A stretch of DNA of 25,931 bases from CAYZJV01 sp964616275. Its GTDB lineage: Bacteria; Spirochaetota; Spirochaetia; Sphaerochaetales; Sphaerochaetaceae. Within the stretch, counting starts at the first letter, position 1. The number at the start of each line of letters is the position of its first letter. The translations under genes were made by a program, and so were the position numbers. The stretch is from NCBI GenBank assembly GCA_964616275.1, contig CAZTUL010000033.1, forward strand, positions 1 to 25,931. The letters run 5' to 3'. This document shows, piece by piece, positions 1 through 8,399 of the stretch. The notes beneath the pieces were generated by a model that saw only the letters and a program-made list of their open reading frames with translations, was not told where the DNA came from and did not search any database.

Positions 1-1
1 A

Positions 2-2245
2 TTAAAAACTACTGGGCTATGTCCTGAAAATTCTCTCTACTATGTAGCACTTGGTGCAGCCTACTGTGCAACGACATCATTGAATTTATCGGAAGCTGTT
101 ACTCAATTACGATCTCATAAGATTGCAGATTCAGTAGTCTCTATGCCGCCACTTTTCCAAAGTGAACAGGCATATACGGAATTTGCGGCAAGACACGCAA
201 AAGCTACTGTTCCCATCTCTACCATAGACGATGCTACTTCATGCCTCTTCTTTGGAATTGATGCAGGTTCAACTACAGTAAAGACCGTCGCAATTGATCA
301 AGATGGGGTTATTGTAGATTCCACATATCAGAGTAACAGCGGAAATCCAGTCCCTATCGTACGAGCAATATTGGAACGGCTCTATCGGGAACATCCCAAT
401 ATATGCATTCGTGGAAGTGCAGTAACTGGATACGGAGAGGATATAATTCGTGCTGCCTTCGGAGTAGATGAAGGCCTCGTTGAGACGGTAGCCCATTTCA
501 CAGCAGCAAAACACTTCATGCCCGATGTTCAGTTTGTAATTGATATTGGAGGTCAGGATATCAAGTGTTTCCAAATACATAATGGAGCTGTTGATAATAT
601 TTATCTGAATGAGGCATGTTCTTCAGGATGCGGATCCTTTCTTCAGACGTTTGCACAAGCTTTGGGTTATCCGATTGAAGAATTTGCACAACTTGGACTG
701 TTTGCACAACACCCTGTAGACCTTGGCAGCCGATGCACAGTATTCATGAATTCTTCGGTGAAACAGGCACAGAAGGAGGGTTCACCGGTTGAAGATATCA
801 GTGCTGGCCTTTCGGTCAGTGTGGTAAAGAATGCTCTCTATAAGGTGATTCGAGCAACCTCTGCTGAGAGTTTGGGTAGCCGCATAGTTGTACAGGGGGG
901 AACTTTTCATAACGATGCAGTTCTCCGGTCCTTTGAACTTGAGTTGGGTGCTGAAGTTGTACGTCCCACCATCGCAGGCCTTATGGGAGCCTATGGAGCA
1001 GCCTTGTATGCGAGGGACCATAATCAGGAGAAATCCGGCATTATTACTGCAGAAGCTCTTTCACGATTTGAGCATACCGTAAAAGTAACCACCTGCCGGC
1101 TCTGCACAAACCACTGTAGACTTACTATAAACACCTTCAGTAATGGAATGCGTTATATTAGCGGGAATCGGTGTGAGAGGCCTATAACCAATCGACTATC
1201 AATTGACGAATTCAATATGTATGGATGGAAGCTTGCAGAATTAGAGAAACTTAATTGCTACGTTCAAGAAGAGGTCCCTCAGGATGCAATCGGAATCCCG
1301 CTCGTTCTGAATATGTTTGAACTCATCTATTTTTGGAAGGCATTTTTTGATGTGTTGGGGAAGCCTGTGGTTTTATCGCCACTTTCCAATAGGAAACTCT
1401 ACCTATCCGGACAGGCAACTATCCCGAGTGATACCGTATGTTTTCCTGCAAAACTGGTTCACGGTCATGTTCAAGCTTTGATTGATGCTGGAGTAAATAC
1501 CATATTCTACCCATGCATGACCTATAATCTGGATGAAGGAAAGGGAGAGAATCATTTCAACTGTCCCGTGGTAGCCTACTATCCTGAGGTTATTGCTGCA
1601 AACATGGAACAAGTTCGTAAAATAAATTTCATTAATGGTCATGTCGGCATCCATCGAAGAAAGGACTTTCCTAAAAAAATAGCAGCATTATTAGAACCTA
1701 TTCTCGGTAAAATCAAACCAGCACTCCTCAAACAGGCATCCGACGCAGCGTATGCTGCACACGAGGCATATATGAATCGAACACGCAAGCAGGGCCGGAA
1801 AATCATAGATGCCGCTCGAACTGAAGGTAAGCAGATTATTGTACTTGCGGGCAGACCCTACCATATAGACCCAGAAGTAAGCCATGGAATCGATAAACTC
1901 CTCAGCGGTTTTGGTGTTGCCATTCTTACCGAAGATGCAATTTCGTACCGGGTACCAAAATTTTCTACACATGTACTTAACCAATGGACCTATCATGCTC
2001 GTCTCTATGCGGCAGCTAAAGCGATTGCCGACGAGCCCGATATGCACCTTGTTCAATTAGTCTCCTTTGGATGTGGTGTAGATGCGATTACCAGTGATGA
2101 GACTCGTGACATCCTGGAAGCTTCTGGAAATATGTACACACAAATAAAAATCGATGAGATTACCAACCTTGGTGCTGTGAGAATTCGATTTAGAAGTCTC
2201 TTGGCCGCAATTGCACAGCAGGAGCGTACCCATGACAGTAATTGA
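2..2245 (+). CDS. acyl-CoA dehydratase activase, BcrAD/BadFG type with DUF2229 region (5' end outside window)
   Basis: ATP-dependent activator of 2-hydroxyacyl-CoA dehydratases: family members use an ASKHA ATPase fold and a [4Fe-4S] cluster to inject an electron into the dehydratase. The reading frame is open to the left edge. The residues before the TTG at 80 (PENSLYYVALGAA) are the usual end of a first BcrAD/BadFG domain, so the gene starts off-window and TTG 80 is not the start. Counting from that TTG, a second ASKHA domain begins near residue 57 with GIDAGSTTVK. The cluster cysteines are probably those in EACSSGCGSF and RCTVFMNSSV. A cysteine-rich segment (CRLCTNHC...RCER) follows near 340-375, then a DUF2229-like region with CFPAKLVHGH and FYPCMTYN. 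It overlaps the next gene by 14 bases. Known from the family: the partner dehydratases act in amino-acid fermentation, but large multidomain members often have no known substrate. The family assignment is firm; the substrate is unknown. Confidence 0.88.
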   Translation, partial: LKTTGLCPENSLYYVALGAAYCATTSLNLSEAVTQLRSHKIADSVVSMPPLFQSEQAYTEFAARHAKATVPISTIDDATSCLFFGIDAGSTTVKTVAIDQDGVIVDSTYQSNSGNPVPIVRAILERLYREHPNICIRGSAVTGYGEDIIRAAFGVDEGLVETVAHFTAAKHFMPDVQFVIDIGGQDIKCFQIHNGAVDNIYLNEACSSGCGSFLQTFAQALGYPIEEFAQLGLFAQHPVDLGSRCTVFMNSSVKQAQKEGSPVEDISAGLSVSVVKNALYKVIRATSAESLGSRIVVQGGTFHNDAVLRSFELELGAEVVRPTIAGLMGAYGAALYARDHNQEKSGIITAEALSRFEHTVKVTTCRLCTNHCRLTINTFSNGMRYISGNRCERPITNRLSIDEFNMYGWKLAELEKLNCYVQEEVPQDAIGIPLVLNMFELIYFWKAFFDVLGKPVVLSPLSNRKLYLSGQATIPSDTVCFPAKLVHGHVQALIDAGVNTIFYPCMTYNLDEGKGENHFNCPVVAYYPEVIAANMEQVRKINFINGHVGIHRRKDFPKKIAALLEPILGKIKPALLKQASDAAYAAHEAYMNRTRKQGRKIIDAARTEGKQIIVLAGRPYHIDPEVSHGIDKLLSGFGVAILTEDAISYRVPKFSTHVLNQWTYHARLYAAAKAIADEPDMHLVQLVSFGCGVDAITSDETRDILEASGNMYTQIKIDEITNLGAVRIRFRSLLAAIAQQERTHDSN

Positions 2246-3524
2246 ACCAGCTTTCACACGGGAAATGCGTGAAACACATACTATCCTCGCTCCAAATATG
2301 GCAACTATTCAGTTTCGGATTCTTGTACATGTTCTTAAAGATGAGGGGTACTCGGTAAAATTACTTGAGAATGAGGGTCCACAGGTTGTCCGAAAAGGTC
2401 TTAAATATGTTCATAACGATACCTGCTATCCTGCTCTTCTCGTAATCGGTCAGATGATTGACGCCCTCGATAGCGGCGAATACGATTTGAATAAAACCGC
2501 ACTTGCCATCACACAGACTGGTGGAGGATGCCGTGCAAGTAATTACATTCATTTACTTCGTAAAGCAGTCGATAAAGCGGGGTATACGCACATTCCCATT
2601 GTCTCTTTGAATCTCAAAGGAATGAATAAGAATAGTGGATTTAAAATTACTATTCGCATGCTTAGGAAAGGAATTGCTGCCCTTGTGTGTGGTGATACAC
2701 TCATGCTTCTACGTAATCAAGTTCGTCCATACGAAGTACATCATGGTGATACTCAAATCTTAGTTGATCAATGGATTGCACGGCTCTCGGATCAGTATCG
2801 ACAAGGTGATGGGTATACAAAGCGGGCAATGGCACGTGACTTACGTGCAATGGTTGAAGATTTTTCTCGAGTAGAGGTAGATTATGACCGTCCCGTAGTA
2901 AAAGTGGGAATTGTAGGGGAAATTTATATGAAGTATGCTCCCCTGGGAAATAACCATCTTGAAGATTTTCTCGCATCACAATCGTGTGAAGTTATGATTC
3001 CCGGTGTACTCGGATTCATCCTTTATGGGCTTCAGAATCAGCTTGAGGATATTAAGCTCTATGGAGGCAGCACAATCCGCTATGCAGTTATGCATCAGAT
3101 TACACGCTATATTGCCGAACTTGAAGATATCATGATTCATGAGGTCGGGCGTGTACCTAGATTTACCCCTCCAGTACCGTTTAAAAAGACCATTGAATCT
3201 GCAAAAGAGGTAATTAGTCTTGGCTGTAAGATGGGCGAAGGCTGGCTGCTTACCGCAGAGATGCGTGATCTTGCCGAAATGGGGTACCAAAATATTATTT
3301 GTGTTCAACCATTCGGATGTCTACCCAATCACATTGTAGGAAAGGGGATGATTCGAAGGCTCAAGGAGTTGGATGAACAAATAAATATTGTCCCCGTGGA
3401 CTATGATCCCGGTGCAACTCGGGTAAATCAGGAAAATCGTATTAAACTCATGCTCGCTGTTGCAAATGAACATAGAATTGAGCAGCTGGAGAAACAGCGG
3501 AATGAACAGCATAATCAGAGGTAG
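2232..3524 (+). CDS. activase-associated protein, 2-hydroxyglutaryl-CoA dehydratase D-component-like
   Basis: Continuation of the multidomain acyl-CoA dehydratase activase architecture as a separate protein of 430 residues. Motifs typical of this domain are HNDTCYPALLVIGQ, TQTGGGCRASNY and, near the C terminus, QPFGCLPNHIVGKG followed by DYDPGATRVNQENR. The conserved cysteines in these motifs suggest a metal or Fe-S site. The ATG at 2232 is chosen over an in-frame TTG at 2211 because GGAG at 2221-2224 lies 7 bases before it. The overlap with the upstream gene implies translational coupling and a 1:1 complex. In many bacteria the two parts form one polypeptide of roughly 1,400 residues, so the split is a notable variation. 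The physiological substrate cannot be read from the sequence. Confidence 0.85.
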   Translation: MTVIEPAFTREMRETHTILAPNMATIQFRILVHVLKDEGYSVKLLENEGPQVVRKGLKYVHNDTCYPALLVIGQMIDALDSGEYDLNKTALAITQTGGGCRASNYIHLLRKAVDKAGYTHIPIVSLNLKGMNKNSGFKITIRMLRKGIAALVCGDTLMLLRNQVRPYEVHHGDTQILVDQWIARLSDQYRQGDGYTKRAMARDLRAMVEDFSRVEVDYDRPVVKVGIVGEIYMKYAPLGNNHLEDFLASQSCEVMIPGVLGFILYGLQNQLEDIKLYGGSTIRYAVMHQITRYIAELEDIMIHEVGRVPRFTPPVPFKKTIESAKEVISLGCKMGEGWLLTAEMRDLAEMGYQNIICVQPFGCLPNHIVGKGMIRRLKELDEQINIVPVDYDPGATRVNQENRIKLMLAVANEHRIEQLEKQRNEQHNQR

Positions 3525-3564
3525 ATGAATCGTCTGCGATGTTTAGGAATAGATTAATTGCTCA

Positions 3565-3593
3565 TTGAAACAGCTGTCATGAAATGATATATT
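3565..3593 (+). promoter_or_regulatory. aspS promoter, leaderless layout
   Basis: TTGAAA (3565-3570), 17-base spacer, TATATT (3588-3593) with an extended -10 TG at 3585-3586. Only six bases (tcgccc) separate the -10 box from the aspS ATG, so transcription would begin at or next to the start codon. No Shine-Dalgarno sequence is present. Confidence 0.6.
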
Positions 3594-3599
3594 TCGCCC

Positions 3600-5387
3600 A
3601 TGGAATACAAGCAAAGAACCGTGACATGCGGGCAATTACGAAAGACGGATGAGGGAAAACTCGTTGTTCTGAACGGGTGGGTACACCGGGATAGAAACCA
3701 CGGAGGGATTCACTTCATTAATCTCCGGGACCGTTATGGAATAACTCAAGTTGTAGTTGGAGAGTCGGCTCCTCAAGAAGTGCAGGAAGTGGCAGAAAGT
3801 CTCCACATGGAGTACTGCATTGCTGTTCAGGGCGTGGTACGGGCAAGACCTGACTCTATGATAAATCCCGACATGCCTACCGGGGAGATAGAAGTTGAGG
3901 TAACTGAGTTACAGGTCCTAAGTGTATGTGAACCAGTACCTTTTCTTATCGACGAAGAGTCTGACGCAAAAGAAGACACCCGCCTTCGTTACCGGTACCT
4001 GGATCTTCGCTCCGGAGGTATGCAGCGACGAATCAAGTTACGTCACGATTTTGTGCGTGCAATTCGGGAGTTCCTGAGTGACCGGGATTTTTATGAAATT
4101 GAAACTCCTACACTCATGCGCTCAACTCCAGAAGGAGCACGAGACTTTCTTGTACCATCACGTCTCTATGCAGGAAAATTCTATGCCCTCCCCCAGAGCC
4201 CACAGCTCCTAAAACAGATTCTCATGGTGAGCGGCTTCGATAAATACTTCCAAATTGCCCGGTGTTATCGGGATGAAGATGCACGTGGAGACCGACAGCT
4301 TGAGTTTACCCAGTTAGACTTAGAAATGAGCTTCGTTAAACGGGACGATGTATTGCTCGTCATGGAAGAATTATTCGGTTACGTATTCAAGAAGGTCATG
4401 GATATTGTACTTCCAAAAAGCTTTACTCGTCTGAGTTGGTTCGACGCCATGAACACCTATGGTGTTGATAAACCGGATCTTCGATATAAGCTGCCATTGG
4501 TTGATGTAGACGACATTGCCCAAAAAAGCTCCTTTGGAACATTTACTTCGGTGTTAGAATCTGGAGGATGTGTTAAGGCTATTGTTGCTCCAGCTTCCGA
4601 AACGGTTGCTTACTCACGTAAATATATAACCTCTTTGGAGGAGGCTGCCAAAGTATATGGGGCAAAAGGACTTGCCTGGATGAAGGTAAGTGAGCAAGGC
4701 ACTCTTGAAGGTGGTGTTTCAAAGTTCTTTATAGGTCAAGAAGACGCTCTTCTTGAACGCCTTGGAGCAAAAAGTGGAGACATGATTCTCTTTGTGGCTG
4801 ACCAGTGGAAAAAGACCTGTAATTCACTGGGTGCGGTTCGTGTAAAACTGGCAAAAGACTTAGGTCTCATAGATCCGAACAAGTTTGCCTTCTGTTGGAT
4901 TATTGATTTTCCGCTCTTCGAGTTTAATGAAGACAGAGGACACTGGGAAGCAGCACACCATATGTTCAGTATGCCGCAAGTCCAGTACCTTGATACACTT
5001 GAATCAGATCCAGGAAATGTGAAGGGAGATCTGTATGATCTAGTGCTCAACGGATATGAGGTTGCTTCAGGTTCTATAAGAATTCACGATGTAGAATTAC
5101 AAAAGAGGATCTTCCGGATTTGTAATATTCCAGATGAGCAAGCTGAACAGCGATTTGGATTCCTGCTCAATGCATTCCGTTACGGTCCTCCACCACACGG
5201 AGGAATAGCTCCAGGTATTGATAGAATGGTTATGATTATGGCTGGAGAGACCTCAATTAAAGAGGTGATTGCATTCCCCAAGAACACCGCTGGAGTATCA
5301 CCAATGGATGATTCCCCCTCTTTTGTAGATCAGAATCAGCTAGATGAACTGCATCTGATCATCAAGCAGCCTACTAAAAGCGAGTGA
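3600..5387 (+). CDS. aspS: aspartyl-tRNA synthetase, bacterial type
   Basis: Charges tRNA-Asp (and possibly tRNA-Asn) with aspartate in the cytoplasm. The 595 residues match the bacterial class II enzyme. The N-terminal OB-fold anticodon-binding domain starts with GWVHRDRNHGG near residue 26. The catalytic core has motif 2 in RCYRDEDARGDRQLEFTQLDLEM, here split as RCYRDEDARGDRQ plus LEFTQLDLEM near 220-245. A GAD insertion follows around 290-420, and motif 3 is GIAPGIDRMVMIMAG near 540-555. His34 in the NHGG loop is the residue seen in non-discriminating AspRS such as that of Pseudomonas aeruginosa; discriminating enzymes usually have Leu. It is first in a + strand operon and overlaps the next gene by four bases (GTGA). 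Its own promoter puts the start codon about where transcription would begin. Confidence 0.97.
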   Translation: MEYKQRTVTCGQLRKTDEGKLVVLNGWVHRDRNHGGIHFINLRDRYGITQVVVGESAPQEVQEVAESLHMEYCIAVQGVVRARPDSMINPDMPTGEIEVEVTELQVLSVCEPVPFLIDEESDAKEDTRLRYRYLDLRSGGMQRRIKLRHDFVRAIREFLSDRDFYEIETPTLMRSTPEGARDFLVPSRLYAGKFYALPQSPQLLKQILMVSGFDKYFQIARCYRDEDARGDRQLEFTQLDLEMSFVKRDDVLLVMEELFGYVFKKVMDIVLPKSFTRLSWFDAMNTYGVDKPDLRYKLPLVDVDDIAQKSSFGTFTSVLESGGCVKAIVAPASETVAYSRKYITSLEEAAKVYGAKGLAWMKVSEQGTLEGGVSKFFIGQEDALLERLGAKSGDMILFVADQWKKTCNSLGAVRVKLAKDLGLIDPNKFAFCWIIDFPLFEFNEDRGHWEAAHHMFSMPQVQYLDTLESDPGNVKGDLYDLVLNGYEVASGSIRIHDVELQKRIFRICNIPDEQAEQRFGFLLNAFRYGPPPHGGIAPGIDRMVMIMAGETSIKEVIAFPKNTAGVSPMDDSPSFVDQNQLDELHLIIKQPTKSE

Positions 5388-6649
5388 ACAAACAGATCTG
5401 TGCAATTATCGGTGGAGGGCCTGCAGGGCTCTTCGCTGCTCTTTCTGCAGCTCGCGTTGCTAAAACTCAAGGCGTACCTACCTGTGTACACCTTTACGAA
5501 CGGAATTCACAAGCAGGTCGAAAACTACTTACTACTGGAGCCGGCCAGTGTAATATTACCCGAAATGTATCGGTAGAACAGCTGCTCGGCCACTACGGTG
5601 ACCATGGCCGTTTTCTCCGGCATGCCCTCTATTCGCTTCCGCCGATTCGTACCATGGAGCTCTTTGAGGAGATGGGAGTTCCTCTGACGATACGTTCCGA
5701 TGCCAAAGTTTTTCCTGCCTCGCTATCGGCAAAAGATGTACTTCATACCCTCATACAAGCATGCGAGCATGCTGGTGTAACTATTCACTACGATACCCGA
5801 ATAACAAAAGTTGATTATAATAATGATCAATTTACTCTCTTTTCAGAGCATCAAAAAGTAGGAGAAGCGAACAAAGTAGTTCTTGCAACAGGGGGAAAAT
5901 CGTACCCAAAGACAGGATCAACAGGAGATGGATACTCCCTCCTTTCGGTATTCGGTCATACTATTATTACACCGCATCCAGCACTTTGTAACATTACAAT
6001 CCCTCAATCAACCATAGGATCCTGTGCGGGAATTTCACTCGATACTGTGCATATATTGTTCCTTGATATGGACGGTAAACGACGTACAGCATCAGGGCCT
6101 TTGCTCATTACCCATAAAGGATTATCCGGCCCAGTCATACTCAATTCTGCACGCTATTTTTCCACCAATATGGAGATTACTCTGTGCTGGATTCCGAAGG
6201 AAGATGGACGGGCTCACCATCCACAGGAGATGGAACGCATGCTGGTCCAGCTCTGTGGTAAAAAGGGAGCTGCAAATCTCACTACTCTCGTTCACGAGAT
6301 GGGACTTCCTGCTCGACTTGTACAATGGATCTTTCAGGAGGCGGGTATACGGGAATCAGTTCGTGCTGCAGAAGCTGGCAAACGAATTCTTACACCGCTC
6401 GCTGCAATACTCACCACACATACCTTCCGTATTTCTCTGCAGGGAGCCTTTTCTCATGCGATGGTCACCGCTGGAGGGGTTGAACTCGGTGAAATAGATT
6501 CAAAAACTATGCAATCACGTTTAGTTCCGCACCTGTATGTTGCCGGAGAGGTTCTCAACTGTGACGGAGATACCGGCGGATATAATCTTCAGGCAGCATG
6601 GTCAACAGGAGCACTCGCCGGAGAGCACGCGATTTCTGACTTTACGTGA
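5384..6649 (+). CDS. NAD(P)/FAD-dependent oxidoreductase, HI0933 (YhiN/BaiN) family
   Basis: Flavoprotein of 421 residues. The N terminus has the dinucleotide-binding GGGPAGLFAALSAA at about 10-23 and the family signature GRKLLTTGAGQCN at about 46-58. A second nucleotide-contacting motif, VVLATGGKSYPKTGSTGDG, is near 165-183. The C terminus has the FAD-binding AGEVLNCDGDTGGYNLQAAW near 388-407. The length is normal for the family. It begins at a GTG that overlaps the aspS stop by four bases and has no Shine-Dalgarno sequence of its own, so translation is probably coupled to aspS. Some family members act on bile acids or other unsaturated substrates, but most have no known substrate. No function beyond FAD-dependent redox chemistry can be claimed. 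Confidence 0.9.
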   Translation: MNKQICAIIGGGPAGLFAALSAARVAKTQGVPTCVHLYERNSQAGRKLLTTGAGQCNITRNVSVEQLLGHYGDHGRFLRHALYSLPPIRTMELFEEMGVPLTIRSDAKVFPASLSAKDVLHTLIQACEHAGVTIHYDTRITKVDYNNDQFTLFSEHQKVGEANKVVLATGGKSYPKTGSTGDGYSLLSVFGHTIITPHPALCNITIPQSTIGSCAGISLDTVHILFLDMDGKRRTASGPLLITHKGLSGPVILNSARYFSTNMEITLCWIPKEDGRAHHPQEMERMLVQLCGKKGAANLTTLVHEMGLPARLVQWIFQEAGIRESVRAAEAGKRILTPLAAILTTHTFRISLQGAFSHAMVTAGGVELGEIDSKTMQSRLVPHLYVAGEVLNCDGDTGGYNLQAAWSTGALAGEHAISDFT

Positions 6650-6702
6650 GAGTGCTCTTTGAGTATCTTATAGATAATAATTTCACCATGGAGGAGAGAG
6701 TA

Positions 6703-7098
6703 ATGAAACAGAAAATACATATTGTGTCGCAATTCAATGGAAGTGACGGTCAACTGATTACCGATTCCGGTGCAACAGTTGCCATGGGTAGATCAGCTGA
6801 GAAATTCGCTCCCTATGAGTTATTGCTCGGAGGATTGAGTTACTGCCTGTATAGCACCTTTGAATCTATAGCTGAGAAGATGCAGCTCGTATATGGAGCA
6901 GTTGAATTGGATATTGCCGGTGTTAAGCGAGATGAAAAAGTTGCAACCCTTGAGACGGTAACAATCAACGTAGAAGCAAAAGGAATTGAGGACCAGGAGA
7001 AGTTTAATAAAGCTGTTGAAATCAGTACCCGTTACTGTTCTGTTTTTCAAACCATAAGTAAAGTTGCCAAGATAGATTGGCATATTTCATTCGTGTAG
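6703..7098 (+). CDS. OsmC/Ohr family protein
   Basis: Probable thiol peroxidase or related redox protein of 131 residues. The two cysteines used by the OsmC/Ohr family are both present: Cys48 in GLSYCLYST and Cys112 in TRYCSVFQT. The segment APYELLLGGLSYC is typical of the family. The ATG at 6703 follows GGAGGAG at 6690-6696 and gives the normal family length. An in-frame GTG at 6646, overlapping the previous stop, would add 19 residues unlike the family and is not preferred. It is third in the aspS operon, 53 bases after the flavoprotein gene. It may serve in peroxide or sulphur redox defence, but the YhfA-like branch is poorly characterised. Confidence 0.85.
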   Translation: MKQKIHIVSQFNGSDGQLITDSGATVAMGRSAEKFAPYELLLGGLSYCLYSTFESIAEKMQLVYGAVELDIAGVKRDEKVATLETVTINVEAKGIEDQEKFNKAVEISTRYCSVFQTISKVAKIDWHISFV

Positions 7099-7104
7099 TG
7101 GTTA

Positions 7105-7113
7105 TGGTACAAT
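7105..7113 (+). promoter_or_regulatory. extended -10 promoter immediately before a start codon
   Basis: TGgTACAAT at 7105-7113 is an extended -10 element. No good -35 is visible (TTTCAT at 7085-7090 is weak). Seven bases separate it from the ATG at 7121, so the transcript would be leaderless. Confidence 0.5.
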
Positions 7114-7120
7114 AGAGCTG

Positions 7121-7705
7121 ATGAACCCTCTTGAACATGAACGCTATGGTAAGATTCGCCTCTTTGAGACCTATATTCGGGCTCTAGCAAGCCTAGTAGA
7201 CTACGATTCAGCCCTTTTGTCATGGAAGAAAAACAGGGTTTCTTTGAGCCACCGACTCGCTCAACATTTAGAGCAGGGATTATTTGGTACCCTGGGATCA
7301 CACCATCGTTCGAGTTTTTTGGTTGATATGTGTGCACCTATTGTTGATGATAGTCGAGCTCTGGTACCGGATATCGTGGTACATGATCGCAATAGTAAAG
7401 AACCCAACCGACTAATGGCTATTGTATGTAGAGAGGGATACCTTACAGAAGAGGAACTCGTACAGCTGCATGCCCTTAAAACTAACGGCCATTGTGAGCT
7501 CACCCTCGCTATGGCCTTCCTTGCGAACAAGGAATACTTCCTCATCTATAGAGCCGATGATACAACGATTGACTACTACCATTTTCTTATTCACGAAAAG
7601 CACTGTCAGCTATTTAAGCGAAGACAAATCAGTGATGTCGCAATAGATGCTCATCAGCTAAAACTGGGCATTAAGACTCGGAAACGATTCGCCCCTCACC
7701 AATAA
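7121..7705 (+). CDS. conserved hypothetical protein with degenerate PD-(D/E)XK-like core
   Basis: A protein of 194 residues, not recognised by name. A helix with Glu51 (LAQHLEQGLF) precedes VPDIVVHDR (Pro83-Asp84). A beta strand LMAIVCREG then stands where PD-(D/E)XK proteins carry their ExK motif, followed by the helix EEELVQLHALK. This order resembles small restriction-endonuclease-fold proteins, but the catalytic Glu position appears to be Val102 and the Lys is Arg104, so nuclease activity is unlikely. The start is the ATG at 7121, just after an extended -10 box and without a Shine-Dalgarno sequence. The 3' end overlaps the convergent gene on the other strand by 35 bases. It could be a non-catalytic binding protein. 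The gene itself is credible from its coding character; the fold is inferred. Confidence 0.65.
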   Translation: MNPLEHERYGKIRLFETYIRALASLVDYDSALLSWKKNRVSLSHRLAQHLEQGLFGTLGSHHRSSFLVDMCAPIVDDSRALVPDIVVHDRNSKEPNRLMAIVCREGYLTEEELVQLHALKTNGHCELTLAMAFLANKEYFLIYRADDTTIDYYHFLIHEKHCQLFKRRQISDVAIDAHQLKLGIKTRKRFAPHQ

Positions 7706-8399
7706 TTTTATGTACTAGTCGTTTATGCGCATCCTCACATCCATTCCAGGGTGAATTGGTATGTTCTGCTTTATATTTCTGCGTCATCCACCATACATCA
7801 TCCTCTAGCCGTTTTAAATTTCCCGAAACAAGTTCAGCAAGCTCAGCATAAAACTGACACTCCTGAGTACTGGTGAGAATCGACGGTGCAGCGAGAAAAA
7901 GTGGTTCCATATGATGGAGACAAACCCCTTTACCCTGCATGAACTCTCGATGAAAATCCTGGTCATCCCGCCATAATGAGACCGCAGTAACAGCATATCG
8001 TTCTAGCCGAGATTGCATGGCAGTACAGATTAAACACCCATGCTCTTGAGCTATAACTGAATCGAGAAGCATCTTTACAAGTTGACGACTCTTCCGTGCG
8101 GTCTTTGCCTTAATACAGGATGATAGTGCAGGTTTTAGTGAATCGAGTGTGTGTTTCATATAGGTATGGGAAATAAGTGCAAGACTTTGCGGTTTTCCTG
8201 CTTCTGCTAACTTTTGCCAGTGTTTGGGACAAAAGCCCGTTTTATGTATAGTGACACGGGTTTCAGGGTGCATAACTGAGCTGCCGAGATAATAATCCAC
8301 CGCATGACTTTCTGCCTCTTTCATGAGTTCACACAGAAAACACTCTGAATTCGTTCGTATGCTGTCCCACACAGGGATAGTTTCAAGTTCAATTTTCAT
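7671..8399 (-). CDS. DUF6062-like cysteine-rich protein
   Basis: A 242-residue soluble protein of unknown function. It has four spaced cysteine/histidine motifs: CFLCE near residue 21, GFCPKHW near 56, CLICT near 121 and GVCLHH near 157. The two CxxC pairs, each later followed by a Cys-Pro/Leu-(Lys)-His motif, look like a duplicated metal-binding half. This is what I recall of DUF6062 proteins from clostridia and spirochaetes. No signal peptide or membrane helix is seen. Its ATG overlaps the stop of the aldolase gene (ATGA), so the two are translationally coupled. The end runs 35 bases into the convergent 7121-7705 gene. A role linked to the aldolase is suggested only by the coupling. Confidence 0.72.
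   Translation of the reverse strand: MKIELETIPVWDSIRTNSECFLCELMKEAESHAVDYYLGSSVMHPETRVTIHKTGFCPKHWQKLAEAGKPQSLALISHTYMKHTLDSLKPALSSCIKAKTARKSRQLVKMLLDSVIAQEHGCLICTAMQSRLERYAVTAVSLWRDDQDFHREFMQGKGVCLHHMEPLFLAAPSILTSTQECQFYAELAELVSGNLKRLEDDVWWMTQKYKAEHTNSPWNGCEDAHKRLVHKIIGEGRIVSES

Noticed and set aside
6646..6702. GTG start overlapping the flavoprotein stop for the OsmC-like gene
   Set aside because: The ATG at 6703 has a strong GGAGGAG and gives the normal family length.
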